A stretch of DNA of 46,595 bases from Chara braunii (taxonomy: Eukaryota; Streptophyta; Charophyceae; Charales; Characeae). Positions within the stretch are counted from its first letter, which is position 1. Each line of letters opens with the position of its first letter. The notes below the pieces were generated by a model. That model was not told the origin of the DNA. It did no database searches and saw nothing but the letters and a program-made list of their open reading frames with translations. The position numbers and the translations under genes are program-made. Positions 33,579-43,121 of the stretch are shown in pieces. Where the stretch lies: assembly GCA_003427395.1 (NCBI GenBank), contig BFEA01000132.1:2721834-2768428 (forward strand), in the 5' to 3' direction.

Positions 33579-33790
33579 ACGGGCCCTGCAGGGCCCGTCC
33601 CGGACATTCAGCCTAAAAGCCTAAAACTTAGGGCTTACAGGCCCCGTTTGTTTCAGCCTGGATGCTGAAAAACGAGGGCCTGCAGGCCCTACCTCGTTTC
33701 AGCCTATTTCTGGGTCTTTTCAGACCCAGAGTTTTCAGCCTGAAAGGGAGGGCCATTTTCAGGCCCTGATTGTTTCGACCTGCCCCTAAG
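33579..33790. repeat. Cluster of nested palindromes, possible hAT/MITE ends
   Basis: A perfect 20-bp palindrome, ACGGGCCCTGCAGGGCCCGT (33579-33598), and a 16-bp palindrome, AGGGCCTGCAGGCCCT (33675-33690), the latter framed by GCTGAAA-CGAG and CTCGTTTCAGC arms. A hairpin CTGGGTCT / AGACCCAG lies at 33710-33729. The motif cAGG-CCC(n4-8)GTTTCAGCCT occurs about four times (near 33589, 33640, 33684, 33762). This looks like adjacent or nested terminal ends of small DNA transposons. The region runs into an N gap 60 bp later. Confidence 0.65.
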
Positions 33791-33852
33791 ACTCAGGCAC
33801 GGAAACAGGGATGCGGAACAGGCCCAAAATAGCCTGTTCCTCACGTGCTCGA

Positions 33853-34077
33853 NNNNNNNNNNNNNNNNNNNNNNNNNNNNNNNNNNNNNNNNNNNNNNNN
33901 NNNNNNNNNNNNNNNNNNNNNNNNNNNNNNNNNNNNNNNNNNNNNNNNNNNNNNNNNNNNNNNNNNNNNNNNNNNNNNNNNNNNNNNNNNNNNNNNNNNN
34001 NNNNNNNNNNNNNNNNNNNNNNNNNNNNNNNNNNNNNNNNNNNNNNNNNNNNNNNNNNNNNNNNNNNNNNNNNNNNN
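33853..34077. other. Assembly gap (225 N)
   Basis: Sequence unknown. It is bordered on the left by the palindrome cluster and on the right by a short minisatellite, both of which would disrupt assembly. Confidence 1.
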
Positions 34078-34185
34078 TAGTCTTCAGCGCTAGGCAGTAG
34101 TGGTAGCGCTAGCTGTAGTCTTCGGCGCTGGGCGCCATAGCTGTAGCTGTAGTCTTCAGCGCTGGGCGCTGGTAGGTAGTAGATT
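34078..34185. repeat. Minisatellite at gap edge
   Basis: About three units beginning tagtcttcagcgct-gg (34078, about 34116, about 34151), 35-38 bp apart, containing gctgtag and ggcgc words. The array probably extends into the gap. Confidence 0.65.
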
Positions 34186-34850
34186 GTAGAGTGGGAGAGA
34201 GACTGGCGGAGGCCAGTGTTACTTACCTGTGGCGCCATCGCTCCAGCTCCATCTTCGTGGTACCTGCATCAAGGCGCCAACTTCACAGGTTAGTACTGGA
34301 CACAGAGAGAGAGGGAGTTCTTCTTCTTCCTCTGAGTCCACCTTCTCTTCTCACCCTCTCGCCACCTGACTTCTCAGACTACGACAGAGAGAGACAGAGT
34401 TGTGACTTGAGACTTGACGACATTGGATCCAGACTTGACATTTGGGATTCAGACATTCCGACGAGGGACTATTTGGGCTTGTGCCGAAGACTTGGTATTG
34501 ACGACATTCCCATCTTCCCCCTCCTCTTCGTCTATCCCCTTCCTCTTCATCTGTGTATGGTATGGGCTGGCGCAGTCTTCCTGTGTGAAGCGCCAGGCCC
34601 ATTTCACACCATGTAACGATGATGATGATGTATGTTCAGGGCTGCATTTCAACATTGATTGTTCGGATCACTGGTATCTAAGTCTTCCGTTGTGCTATCT
34701 TATACTTTGTATTGAAAGGTCGGTTCTTGTTCTGGTCTGCACGTTACAGTATGCAACATAATCCCTCCTGCCCAACCCGTCAGCCAATGGGAAGGAAGTA
34801 AGAACAAGCAATCACATCGACCGTAATTCACCCCAACCATGGAAACACTT
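34186..34850. other. No gene recognised
   Basis: A 141-codon plus-strand frame (34191-34616) lacks any domain and is rich in Leu/Pro/Arg. The first bases include tggcgcc and a weak tggtatctaagtc word at 34672, both reminiscent of LTR-element primer sites but not convincing. Confidence 0.35.
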
Positions 34851-34852
34851 AC

Positions 34853-34935
34853 TCTTTTTTTTTTTTTTTTTTTTTAATGCTCCAATCTATTCGTGGGGAG
34901 CAGCATGTGCTGGGAACCGGGCCCAGCGTCCCTTA
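34853..34935 (-). mobile_element. SINE-like box with poly(T)
   Basis: T20-22 then aatgctccaatctattcgtg gggagcagcatgtgctggga accgggcccagcgtccc. Arms GCTGGG/CCCAGC. Transcribed strand is minus by the tail. Confidence 0.8.
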
Positions 34936-35139
34936 TAATTGGAATACATTGATGATTGATGAAAATTTGGGATGATTCAGGAATACTTCAGGATGATTGA
35001 GATAATAAGCTAGAGATTGATGCTGACTACTCAGAATGCTTATCTACTCAGATTTCACACACTACCCTAACCCTAATCTCAGATATCCATACCAACCAGC
35101 CAGTCTCTATCGAGCCAATACTGTATACCAATCAAGCCT

Positions 35140-35345
35140 CTACCTGGTCTCACACCCCACTCTAGCTAGGTTACAAGGCAGCGCCAACCTTCATCGGCCA
35201 GATTGTAGCCTTTGGTCAAGTATTGTAATTGCCTTCCACCCTCAGCAATCCACAAATCTCTATCCAGGCCTCAAGCTCCTATAAAGGTTACAGGGCGATG
35301 CCCCAGCGCCGGCCAGCGTCGTTCTGATTTCTACTCAACCTGGGC
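35140..35345 (+). repeat. Dispersed repeat family X, copy 1
   Basis: Landmarks: ctaggttacaaggcagcgcc, attgccttccaccctcagca, ccaggcctcaagctcct, ggttacagggcgatgccc and cggccagcgtcgttct. The same words in the same order recur at 36650-36880 (+), 44345-44530 (-) and 46240-46480 (-). Confidence 0.65.
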
Positions 35346-35445
35346 AAGAACACGATAAAAGCTCAATTAGGAGATAAGCCAGACTAGAATGTAACCTAAG
35401 AATTCTGATCTGATAATAGTGGGATCCTGAGCAAACAACCAATCT

Positions 35446-35640
35446 GAGGATGATGAGGATGATGTTGATGATGATGATACTTGATGTTGATTGACCGTCC
35501 CCTATCCACCCCTCCTCTTTTCCCCTCTTACCACCCCTCCTCTCCCTTGCTGCCTCCGCTAATCAGAACCACTCTGTTGTTGAGCGGTTCCTCACAGCCC
35601 CAACAATAGGAGAGCCTCCCTCTACCCTACTCCCCTCAAA
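35446..35640. repeat. GAT-rich tract plus C/T-rich segment
   Basis: gatgatgaggatgatgttga and tgatgatgatgatac, followed by a C/T-rich segment with gctgcctccgctaatcagaa. The same arrangement (GAT run, then gctgcctccgctgaacagaa) is seen at 36093-36230, each time upstream of a poly(T)-box. So GAT run, CT segment, poly(T) and box form one composite repeat. Confidence 0.6.
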
Positions 35641-35689
35641 GAAGGTTGTTCCCCCCAAAAAGCCTACCTCAAGCTATCTCTGTCCTACT

Positions 35690-35772
35690 TTTTTTTCTTT
35701 TTTTTTTTGGGAACAAGTCTCCAATCTATTCGTGGGGAGCAGCATGTGCTGGGAACCGGGCCCAACGTCCCA
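35690..35772 (-). mobile_element. SINE-like box with poly(T)
   Basis: Interrupted T run, then gggaacaagtctccaatcta ttcgtggggagcagcatgtg ctgggaaccgggcccaacgt ccc. One stem base is broken (GCTGGG/CCCAAC). Confidence 0.75.
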
Positions 35773-35889
35773 TATGGAAATTTACATCGAATTTTGAAAG
35801 TTTGAAATACCGGGGCCATCACCCGACTTTGGCTAAGAAAAAAATTGAACTACTTAGTCTGCCACCGCTAGTAGATGATGTTCCACCTT

Positions 35890-36015
35890 GCATCTCTCCC
35901 AGCCCCAGAGTTAGACAGTCCCCCTTGTCCGTCCTTATTCCCTATATCGGCAAACACTTCCCACCTTATGTTTCCCCTGCAGAAAAGGGCTCTCCCCACT
36001 CAAACCATCATACAC
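35890..36015 (+). repeat. Dispersed repeat family Y, copy 1
   Basis: Landmarks cccagccccagagttagaca, then cttcccaccttatg, then cccctgcagaaaagggctct. Related copies at about 38630-38745 (cccagccccagattagtaca ... cacctcccgccttgtg ... gctctcccc) and about 45015-45110 (cacctcccaccttgtagcgc). Function unknown. Confidence 0.55.
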
Positions 36016-36362
36016 TCCACGTCAGCAACCTTGTGGGGAAGATTTTTACAACCTCAAGGATAGAAAAGAACAGGGAAATAAGAATTGAGAGGTTGATGAT
36101 GATGATGATGATGATAATACTTATGGTTGGCGAAGCTGATGAGAATGAAGACTTTTTCTCTCCCCCCCCCCCCTCTCCCTTACTTTTCACGTTGACACTT
36201 CGCTGCCTCCGCTGAACAGAAGTGCCCTGATCAAGAGCAGTCCTAATCAGCCCCAACTAGGGTCAGACCCACTCCTCCCAAGGCATACCGTTCCCCCAAA
36301 AGTATCCCTCGATCAGCCCTTTGCCCCAATCTGCCACCACTGGGATATAATCCCAGTCCCTC

Positions 36363-36510
36363 TTTTTTTTTTTTTTTTTTTTTTTTTATAAAGAAAGCTC
36401 CATCTATTGGTGGGGAGCAGCACCTGCTGGAAACCGGGTCCAGCATCCCATAGATACAACCATATCCTCACTAATTGGCACAATCTGGGAACCGGGCCCA
36501 GCGTCCCATT
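36363..36510 (-). mobile_element. SINE-like box with poly(T), plus half-box
   Basis: T25 (36363-36387), then gctccatctattggtgggga gcagcacctgctggaaaccg ggtccagcatccc (to about 36450). A half-box ctgggaaccgggcccagcgt ccc follows at about 36487-36509. Full-box arms are GCTGGA/TCCAGC; the half-box arms are CTGGG/CCCAG. Confidence 0.8.
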
Positions 36511-36639
36511 ACGAGTACATTCAGAAAAAGTCGTTAGAAAATTCCATGAAAATGAAACAAGGAACTACTAGAAAAATGAAAGATATCTCCCACCATCCAG
36601 CTCTTTCCCACATAGCAGAGGAAAGATTAATGCCCAGGC

Positions 36640-36880
36640 ATTCAATCCTCGTCCCAGAACGCGCACGATCTCATATCCCCCTGCGCTAGGGTAACAGAGC
36701 AACACCAACTGCCCCAGTACCAACCGACCGAGCTTGTTCTAGCAGATCAGAAGTGTCATCCTCCCTCGACAACTTCCCTAGCTGCACAGCCCCTAGGTTA
36801 CAGGGTCACTGCCCCGGCTTCAGCTACGTTGAGCGAAGTAGTTATGCCCTCCTTCAGCAAGTTCCAATGGTCTCAAGCTC
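36640..36880 (+). repeat. Dispersed repeat family X, copy 2
   Basis: Aligns along about 200 bp with the reverse complement of 44345-44530. Shared words in order are gatctcata-ccc, gctagggtaacag, agtgtcatcctccctcgaca, ctaggttacagggtcac-gcc, ggctacgt and gttatgcc. It leads straight into the local tandem repeat. Confidence 0.7.
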
Positions 36881-37395
36881 CACTGGTTACAGAGCATGAA
36901 CTCACTGTTCCAACACCGACCATTGTCACCCCACCCCGCCCTTCTACAGACCTACCACCCTAGGCATCAATCCGCCTCTGCACCGTGCACACCCTACTCA
37001 AACCAACCTCCCCGCACTTGGAATTCAAAAAATTTCGAGAAACTCAGACAAACTTTGCAGCACAAACTAGAACCCGGCTTCAGCTACGTTGAGCAAGGTA
37101 GTTATGCCTTCCCTCAACAAGTTCCAATGGTCTCAAGCTCCTCTTGGTTACAGAGCGTAAACTCACTGCTCCAGCGCCGACCATTGTCACCCCACCCCGC
37201 CCTTCTAACCCTAGCCACCAATCCACAGACTAAAAAAGTTAGGGCTACGTTGAGCAAGGTAGTTATGCCTTCCTTCAGCAAGTTCCAATGGTCTCAAGCT
37301 CCCTGGTTACAGAGCGTGAACTCACTGCTCCAACACCGACCATTGTCACCCCACCCCGCCCTAGCCATCAATCCACAGACTAGAAAGTTAGGGCT
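36816..37395. repeat. Three tandem copies of a 130-160 bp unit
   Basis: Units at about 36816-36950, 37076-37230 and 37244-37395 share ctacgttgagc-aggtagtt, agttccaatggtctcaagct, ggttacagagcgt-aactcac and gaccattgtcaccccacccc. Spacing is 260 then 160 bp. A plus-strand frame stays open across all three only because indels compensate; the peptide repeats in different frames, so it is not called a gene. Confidence 0.9.
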
Positions 37396-38600
37396 TACAA
37401 CCATAAATTTTCTAAACTAGAAAATTACTTCGAAAGATTTTAAAATTTTTTGAAAATTAGAATCAATTAGAAGGTCCCTCGATCCCCGCTCATGAATCTT
37501 AAACCACCAGACCAAAATTTAGAGACTATATTAGATGTCCAAAACCGGACTCACGATACTTTAAGACACCAAATAGAGAGACGAATTAGAAATCAAACAA
37601 ATTAGAAATCAATTTGGATGTCCAGATGGACTTTCGATGCTGATTCCAGAACCCAAGGTTCAAGAATCATTCAGACCAAAATTAGGAGATTATTAAACAG
37701 AATCGTTCAGACAAAAATTAGGAGATTATTAAATAGAAAACCATTCCTGGATTTTAACAGTTATGCGAATTATCATTGAGAAGTGTTAGCAAACCAATAC
37801 AACGTAAATTCCCCATTGATTTATCCGGCAAAAAATTCTACGGAAAATATTTCAGATTTGTAATCAGACTGTTCATAACACAAAAGGGAAAAACCTATCT
37901 ATAGGAAGTCACCAGCGAGCTATATCGTCAACATTTAGACAACCAATCAAAACTAATCCCTCTCCCTTTTCGATCAACAGGCCCCAACTTACCACACCCC
38001 CTCAAACCCTACCCCAGCACCTTCGGGGGAGGAGAACTGCCTCCCATCGCCAGCACTTCTACTCTAAGCAATGCTAGCACCGATGGCTTTGACGACCATC
38101 TTCCTTTTCCAAAGGGAAAACTGGAAAACAGTGCGACTCCATCTCACCAAACATGTTGGTAAGGCGCCACAGGGGGTTCGACCATCCATCTATATCCACT
38201 TACCTATCTGCTGACGAAAAAGGGAGAGATGATCTCATGGCCAACACCACTCCACTACCCCTTTTGACACGAGTGCCCCGCAGCGATTACGACTGTAGCC
38301 GGTGGTGGAGCCCACCCCTAACCCACTGCCCTCCACCCTCCTCCTTTCACCCATCACCACTCTCCCGTCCTTCATCGCCATACCCCAGATTCCCTTGCGC
38401 ATCCCCACTCACTGCAGCTCCTTGTTATCCCTCGTCGCCATGCGCTGTATCCCCTTCCTCCACAACTCGCCACTCGCTGCTGCGCCTGATCGCCTTTCAT
38501 CGCCAGGCCCTGTCCATACTTACCCACTTCTCCATAGCCCGCCAGTGAGGTAGGCGGGGCGCAGCGCTCCCGGTCGCGCTGCGCCCCGGTGCATTGATGA
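37396..38600. other. No gene recognised
   Basis: 37400-37980 is AT-rich with repeated agaccaaaattaggagattat words (about 37673 and 37705, a ~32-bp partial tandem). 38150-38550 is C/T-rich with overlapping Pro/Ser/Leu frames on both strands. No domain seen. Confidence 0.4.
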
Positions 38601-38624
38601 TTTGCCTCACCCACTGAGGGCCGA

Positions 38625-38760
38625 TATAATCCCAGCCCCAGATTAGTACAATCCCCAAAATCTGCCCTCGCTCCCTACAATGCAATCACCTCCCGCCTTG
38701 TGATGCCCCTGCGGAGGAAAGCTCTCCCCCATCTTACCATCCTGCCCAAATCCAATCATT
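38625..38760 (+). repeat. Dispersed repeat family Y, copy 2
   Basis: Contains cccagccccagattagtaca atcccc, cacctcccgccttgtgatgc and ccctgcggaggaaagctctc. Compare the family Y copies near 35890 and 45015. Confidence 0.55.
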
Positions 38761-39480
38761 AGTTAACGAAGGGAGAGTTAGAAAAGAGGAAAGAAAACTC
38801 AATGAAGATGACAAGTGATAATGGCGGCGAGAAGTGCCCTAGGATGAAGAGACTAACGAATAGGTTAATGAGAAGAAGCAGCACAGTGATCAGGAAGACC
38901 CACTGCACCCTGATGATGTCAACAATCAATGTGAAGATAGCGAGAAGCGAAGTGCGGAATGATTGAATTTACGACGCCCTAGAAGAGCGCGATGATGAAA
39001 GCAGCGCACTGCGGAATGAAGATTTTTTTTTTTTTTTTTAACCATAGTAAATTGATGATGATGTATCGGCGATGAAAGCTTTGACGAGGATGATGAGAGG
39101 TAGGAAGATAATTGCCAGCAAAGATGATGACCCATTGACCCATAATGAAGAATTATGAATTGATACACATTAGTATGAACGACTCCAGATGATGATTCCC
39201 CGCAGTGATGATATTGATGATAATCTTGATGTTCTTGTTGGATAACCTGCACAGGATAAACAATAAAAAAAACAAAACTGAGCAGCTCCCTTGATGATGA
39301 CTCCCTGATGATGACTCCCTGATGATGACTCCCTGATGATCTTCCTCCTGAGAATGCGGGCCAGCGCTGTGATGATGTAGACAAGCGAAGTCCAACGCAC
39401 TTCGGTCTCCATGGGGCGAACTCCACTTTCTTCCACAGACATTGGCATTGCACCAACTCGCTTGAGCATTACAGCCTCCT
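38761..39480. repeat. GATGA-rich tract with a 14-bp tandem
   Basis: Irregular gatgatg and gatgaag words throughout, a poly(T) at about 39024-39039, and a clean 14-bp tandem gatgatgactccct repeated about 3.4 times at about 39293-39340. Minus-strand frames (repeated ESSSGSHHQGVI) come from this tandem and are not called. Confidence 0.6.
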
Positions 39481-39741
39481 AAAGGGACGTTAGCTGTGGA
39501 TTACTTCGTGTGGAAGTCACAGAGAGACTGTTCGAGCAGCCGCCACCGCCACTACTCTCCCCTCGCCACTGTGACTTAGACCAGACGCCTCGTCAGCCCG
39601 TGACGTGGCTTGGCCTAGTGCCTCTGGTTTCCGCGCGTGCATTGAGCGCTCACTCTGACCACTTCACCACTTCTGCCGTATACCACTCACACAACTTTTG
39701 GGTGCTCATGCCACATCAGCACTCGCATCTCCCACAAGCAG

Positions 39742-39941
39742 CCAGCAACCCCCCTCGTGCAAGCCACCAGCGCCTCGCCACATGTGAAAAGCCAGCGCCC
39801 CGCTACTCGCAAGTGACCAGCGCCTCGCCACCCGTAGGAAGCCAGCGCCTCGTCGCCTGCTTGCAGCCAGCGCCTCGCCGTTCATCCGTCGCCAGCGCCT
39901 CGCCACTTCCACGCTGCCTTTGCCTCGCCACTTGCTTGCTG
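39742..39941. repeat. 25-bp minisatellite, eight units
   Basis: The core ccagcgcctcgcc starts at exact 25-bp steps: 39742 (variant), 39767, 39792, 39817, 39842, 39867, 39892, and a variant unit ending 39941. The period is strict while the other half of the unit is quite variable (tgcaagcca, atgtgaaaag, actcgcaagtga, ccgtaggaag). A plus-strand frame of 145 codons crosses it, but 25 is not a multiple of 3 so the peptide is not periodic. Confidence 0.9.
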
Positions 39942-40467
39942 CCATAGCAGCATCGTAGCAGTGCACCCGTGCAGCGCTAAGTCGTGCTTACAAGATTCAC
40001 TTATCAAACGGTTCAAAAGAAGGTTGACTCACTCATATAGGCAGAGCAGATGGCAGACGAGGTGATTAGGGTAAAAGCACAGGCTAATCCCAGACAAGCC
40101 ACAACCTATCCTGGCCTAACCCACCCCTACCCAAGGAAAGCAACAGGCCAAAGCAAGGGAGATTCGGCTGGTGCAGAAACTCGTCGAAGAGAGGGGGGAA
40201 ACAAGATACACAATCAACCTCAGGCCCAAAGCTCCTGTCATGCATAAGCCTGCTGTAGGTGTTGTCGAAGCAATCATAGCTGCTGTTGTTGCCACTGTTG
40301 CCATGGCTGTTGTTGCAGTTGTTAATGATTTTTTTCCCCAAAGGAAACTACCCTATATTCTTCTCCCAAATATTTCATCATCTTTCAAATTCTTTAAATT
40401 ACCTTCACTACCAACCTACCACTACTCCTAAGGCTTATACAGGGAACCCCTGCGAACATAGCTGCTT
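39942..40467. other. No gene recognised
   Basis: Short overlapping frames. A gctgttgttgcc-type GTT/GCT patch lies at 40257-40325, a small relative of the larger GTT arrays at 41.4-41.8 kb. Confidence 0.4.
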
Positions 40468-40664
40468 TTTTTTTTTTTTTTTTTTTTTAACTTCACATGC
40501 AGGAAAACCCTACTTAACGAGGTGGTACGAGCATCCTCGTTAAGTAGGCGCCCGCGTCGAAGGCTCCATCTAGTGGTGGGGAGCTACACTTGCTGGAAAT
40601 TGGGTCCAGCGTCCCTATACAGAGATATGTTTTGTGTCAGCTGGGAATCGGGCCCAGCGTCCCT
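40468..40664 (-). mobile_element. SINE-like poly(T)-box split by a hairpin insertion, plus half-box
   Basis: T run 40467-40488, then about 70 bp not present in other copies, then ggctccatctagtggtgggg agctacacttgctggaaatt gggtccagcgtccc (to about 40614) and a half-box gctgggaatcgggcccagcg tccc at about 40641-40664. The extra segment contains a perfect 14-bp inverted repeat, CCTACTTAACGAGG (about 40509-40522) / CCTCGTTAAGTAGG (about 40534-40547), with an 11-12 nt loop. This suggests a small fold-back element between tail and box. No clear target duplication was seen. Confidence 0.7.
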
Positions 40665-40803
40665 ATGCATTGATGCGTGGATATGTCCTACTGAGCATCC
40701 AGTATCATCTATATATGTCATCAATATATGACTCGTGAAAGAGGAACCCTATCTACCCTATCCTTCTTATGGACTATGAACCCTAAGGATGATGTGAGAT
40801 GTT

Positions 40804-40834
40804 TGAGCTGGAAGTCAGGGCCAGCGTCCCTATA
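40804..40834 (-). repeat. Half-box of the SINE-like family
   Basis: agctggaagtcagggccagc gtccc; arms GCTGG/CCAGC are kept although the loop differs. It lies about 165 bp after the previous half-box, so box remnants seem to be arranged in a loose series. Confidence 0.6.
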
Positions 40835-40984
40835 TCCTGATGTGCACAGATGTCAAATAGCACATACCATCCGGTTTATGAGTAATCGTTGAGCAGAGGC
40901 ATTGATTACTTCCCTGCGCAAGGGAAGGATCGACCTCGTGCTCATGCGTCCCTATATCTGAAGAATGATCCCACCAAGACAATA

Positions 40985-41170
40985 GCGAGATGCATCTTCG
41001 TCAATCAGCCCAGCAAAAATCAATCAAAACTACGACAAACTTCAATCAAAACTCAAAACCCTAACCAGCAAACCCGAGACAGTAGCGAGATGCATCTTTG
41101 TCGATCAGCCCGGCAAAAATCATTCAAAACTACGATGAACTTCAATCCAAACTCAAAACCCTAACCAGCG
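40985..41170. repeat. 100-bp tandem duplication
   Basis: gcgagatgcatctt-gtc-at cagccc starts at 40985 and 41085. Both units continue gcaaaaatca-tcaaaactac, acttcaatc-aaactcaaaa and ccctaaccagc. The second copy differs at about ten positions. Confidence 0.9.
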
Positions 41171-41242
41171 AACCTACTCGTGAGGGCGAACGGCACCCCT
41201 TCGTTGCGGGCCAATCAGCCCCATCAACGAGGGGGAGATCAT

Positions 41243-41458
41243 CTATCCTATTCCAACCCGGTACCAGACAATAAAAACCAAATCAACCTGTAGAAACAAC
41301 GGAAAGGGAAGGGGGGAACTGGTAGACCTCATCTTCAACCATAAACCCCACCTTGCCAGCCCAATCAAGCCGCTAATTCCCCCCAACGACGGTATCGCTG
41401 TTGTCTTCATCATTGTTGCTGTCGTTGTTGTGGATTTTGCTGTTGTTGTTGCTGTTGC

Positions 41459-41513
<55 letters not shown>

Positions 41514-41671
41514 GCGATTGCGACTGTTCGTGGCGCTGCCGTTGCCTTTAGCCCCTCCTCGATCCCCCACACACCTGCCTCGTCAAAGGCATATCCCCTC
41601 TCGCCATGGTCCCCCATGGCCTGATGAGGAAAGGAAACACCGTCGACGTCAATCGCTGCTGCTGCTGCTGC

Positions 41672-41737
<66 letters not shown>

Positions 41738-41742
41738 CGTGG

Positions 41743-41783
<41 letters not shown>

Positions 41784-42355
41784 GATTCCGTTTCTACCAT
41801 TGCCGTTAACCCCATCTCCACCCCCCACTCACCAGCCACATCGAGGGCATATTCCCTCTCACCACTGACCCCAATGACCTGATGAGCAAAAGAATCGCGC
41901 TCGGCGTCGATCACTGTTGTTGATGTTGTTGTTGCTGTTGTTGATTGCGATGCTGTGTTTGATTCTGTTTGCGCTGTTGCCGTCGCCACTGCAGCTGCCG
42001 CCGCTGCCAATAGCCCCACCTCAACGTCACACTCCCCTACATCATCACTGGCCTCCCTCTCCCCATCGACGGCGGCATTCTCGTCGACCTGATGAGAGAT
42101 CACCATGAGGTTAACCCACCATTCTCCAGTCCCCTCCGCATGCTCATCGCCATCATGCACAACAACATCCCAATTCGTCTCACTTTCAGTTTCCCAATTA
42201 TCACACACTGCGCAAATGTTTGTATAGTAATCGACCACGTCATCATCGTCTTCCTTGTCAAATCGAATATCCTCCGAAGTACTCCACGTTGTAGCCCCCC
42301 CTCCGTCTCCACCACAAGCCCAGGTAGCTGCGCCCCTATTGCAATTCTGCGTCGT
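41243..42355 (-). CDS. Hypothetical Thr-rich repeat protein, possible exon
   Basis: An open frame of about 370 codons, from a stop near 42357 to 41243, without an upstream ATG; the first Met lies well inside, at VNLMVISHQ. The N-terminal part reads naturally acidic (STSEDIRFDKEDDDDVVDYY, CDNWETESETNWDVVVHD). Three imperfect repeats follow: SHQVDENAAVDGEREASDDV, SFAHQVIGVSGEREYALDVA (then GEWGVEMGL) and SFPHQAMGDHGERGYAFDEA (then GVWGIEEGL). They are separated by poly-Thr/Ala tracts encoded by (GTT)n on plus (41441-41513 and 41655-41783). By hand, differences between the last two repeats are mostly non-synonymous, so purifying selection is not evident. It could be a real exon of an unknown gene, or a ~220-bp minisatellite kept open because its spacers are trinucleotides. 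No known domain. Confidence 0.3.
41441..41783. repeat. Two (GTT)n arrays flanking a repeat unit
   Basis: Trinucleotide GTT/GCT arrays at 41441-41513 and 41655-41783, with a third short one at 41911-41945. They give poly-Leu/Val/Cys on plus and poly-Thr/Asn/Gln on minus. Confidence 0.95.
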
Positions 42356-42636
42356 TCTTCACCGCTGACGCTGCCCCTGGCCACGCATCACGGACGTCCA
42401 CATCACCAACAGCAGACGCCACGTGGCAAAATACCACGCGCTTCTGCTGGGCGCGCGCACAGGCCTAGCACCCCAGGGGCTCACCTCCCCAGGCACTAGT
42501 CTAGCCGGGGCAACCGGGCCTACCAGTCCGCCGGCATCAGGGCGCTAGGGCTGGCGCAGCTCCCAGTCCTCAAGGAGCCTGGGCTGCGAACATAACTTTG
42601 TTGTCTCCCCCTGTTGTTGTTATCCTTTTTTCTTTG

Positions 42637-42712
42637 TTTTTTTTTTTTAACAGATGCTCCATTCTGTTTGTGGGGAGAGGCACATGCTGGGAGCCGGGCC
42701 CAGCGTCCCTTG
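42637..42712 (-). mobile_element. SINE-like box with poly(T)
   Basis: T10 then aacagatgctccattctgtt tgtggggagaggcacatgct gggagccgggcccagcgtcc c. Arms GCTGGG/CCCAGC. Confidence 0.75.
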
Positions 42713-43120
42713 TAGGATTACAATAGGAACATTTCAGGAATACATCTTAGAAAACATTTCAGGAGTCCAGAGGGCTACCAGCATTGACTACCCCAGATGT
42801 CCGGGGGATTAACTGAGCAGCTAGAGGCCTTTGGAGTAGTATCGAAGAGAGAACTAAGATAGCTGGAACTGTACTTTGTGGAGGCTGGGTGCAAGCAAGG
42901 GGGGGCACCGTCTCTCGCACCACAACCTTGCGAACAGGCTGAGGACCGAGCTCAGCGACACTTATGAGAACAGGAACTATTATCGTTATCGGTGCGGTTC
43001 AAGTAATTATCATTGCTGTTGTTGCTGTCGTTGTCATAGCATGGCACTAAAGCACTGTCAGGATGCGTTACATCCGTCCTACTGCCACCCATCTCACCTG
43101 CGCCCCATTAGCCTAATAAG
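42713..43120. other. No gene recognised
   Basis: Short frames only; a gttgctgttgttgctgtcgttg-type patch lies at about 43011-43033. Confidence 0.4.
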
Positions 43121-43121
43121 T

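Noticed and set aside
34672-34684. TGGTATCTAAGTC as a Copia-type primer site
   Set aside because: Matches the initiator-tRNA type site only in the first seven bases, with no LTR end or coding region nearby.
35066-35080. Telomere-like accctaaccct words (also at about 33469, 41058, 41155, 43638)
   Set aside because: One or two units only, scattered inside repeats; not a telomeric array.
36896-37420. 174-codon plus-strand frame with a thrice-repeated peptide
   Set aside because: The tandem spacings 260 and 160 are not multiples of 3; parts of the units are read in different frames.
39742-39941. CRISPR-like array
   Set aside because: Unit of 25 bp with ~12-bp variable part, no cas genes, eukaryotic context.
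41401-41868. 155-codon poly-Leu plus-strand frame
   Set aside because: Translation of (GTT)n; the opposite strand gives the more natural peptide outside the repeats.
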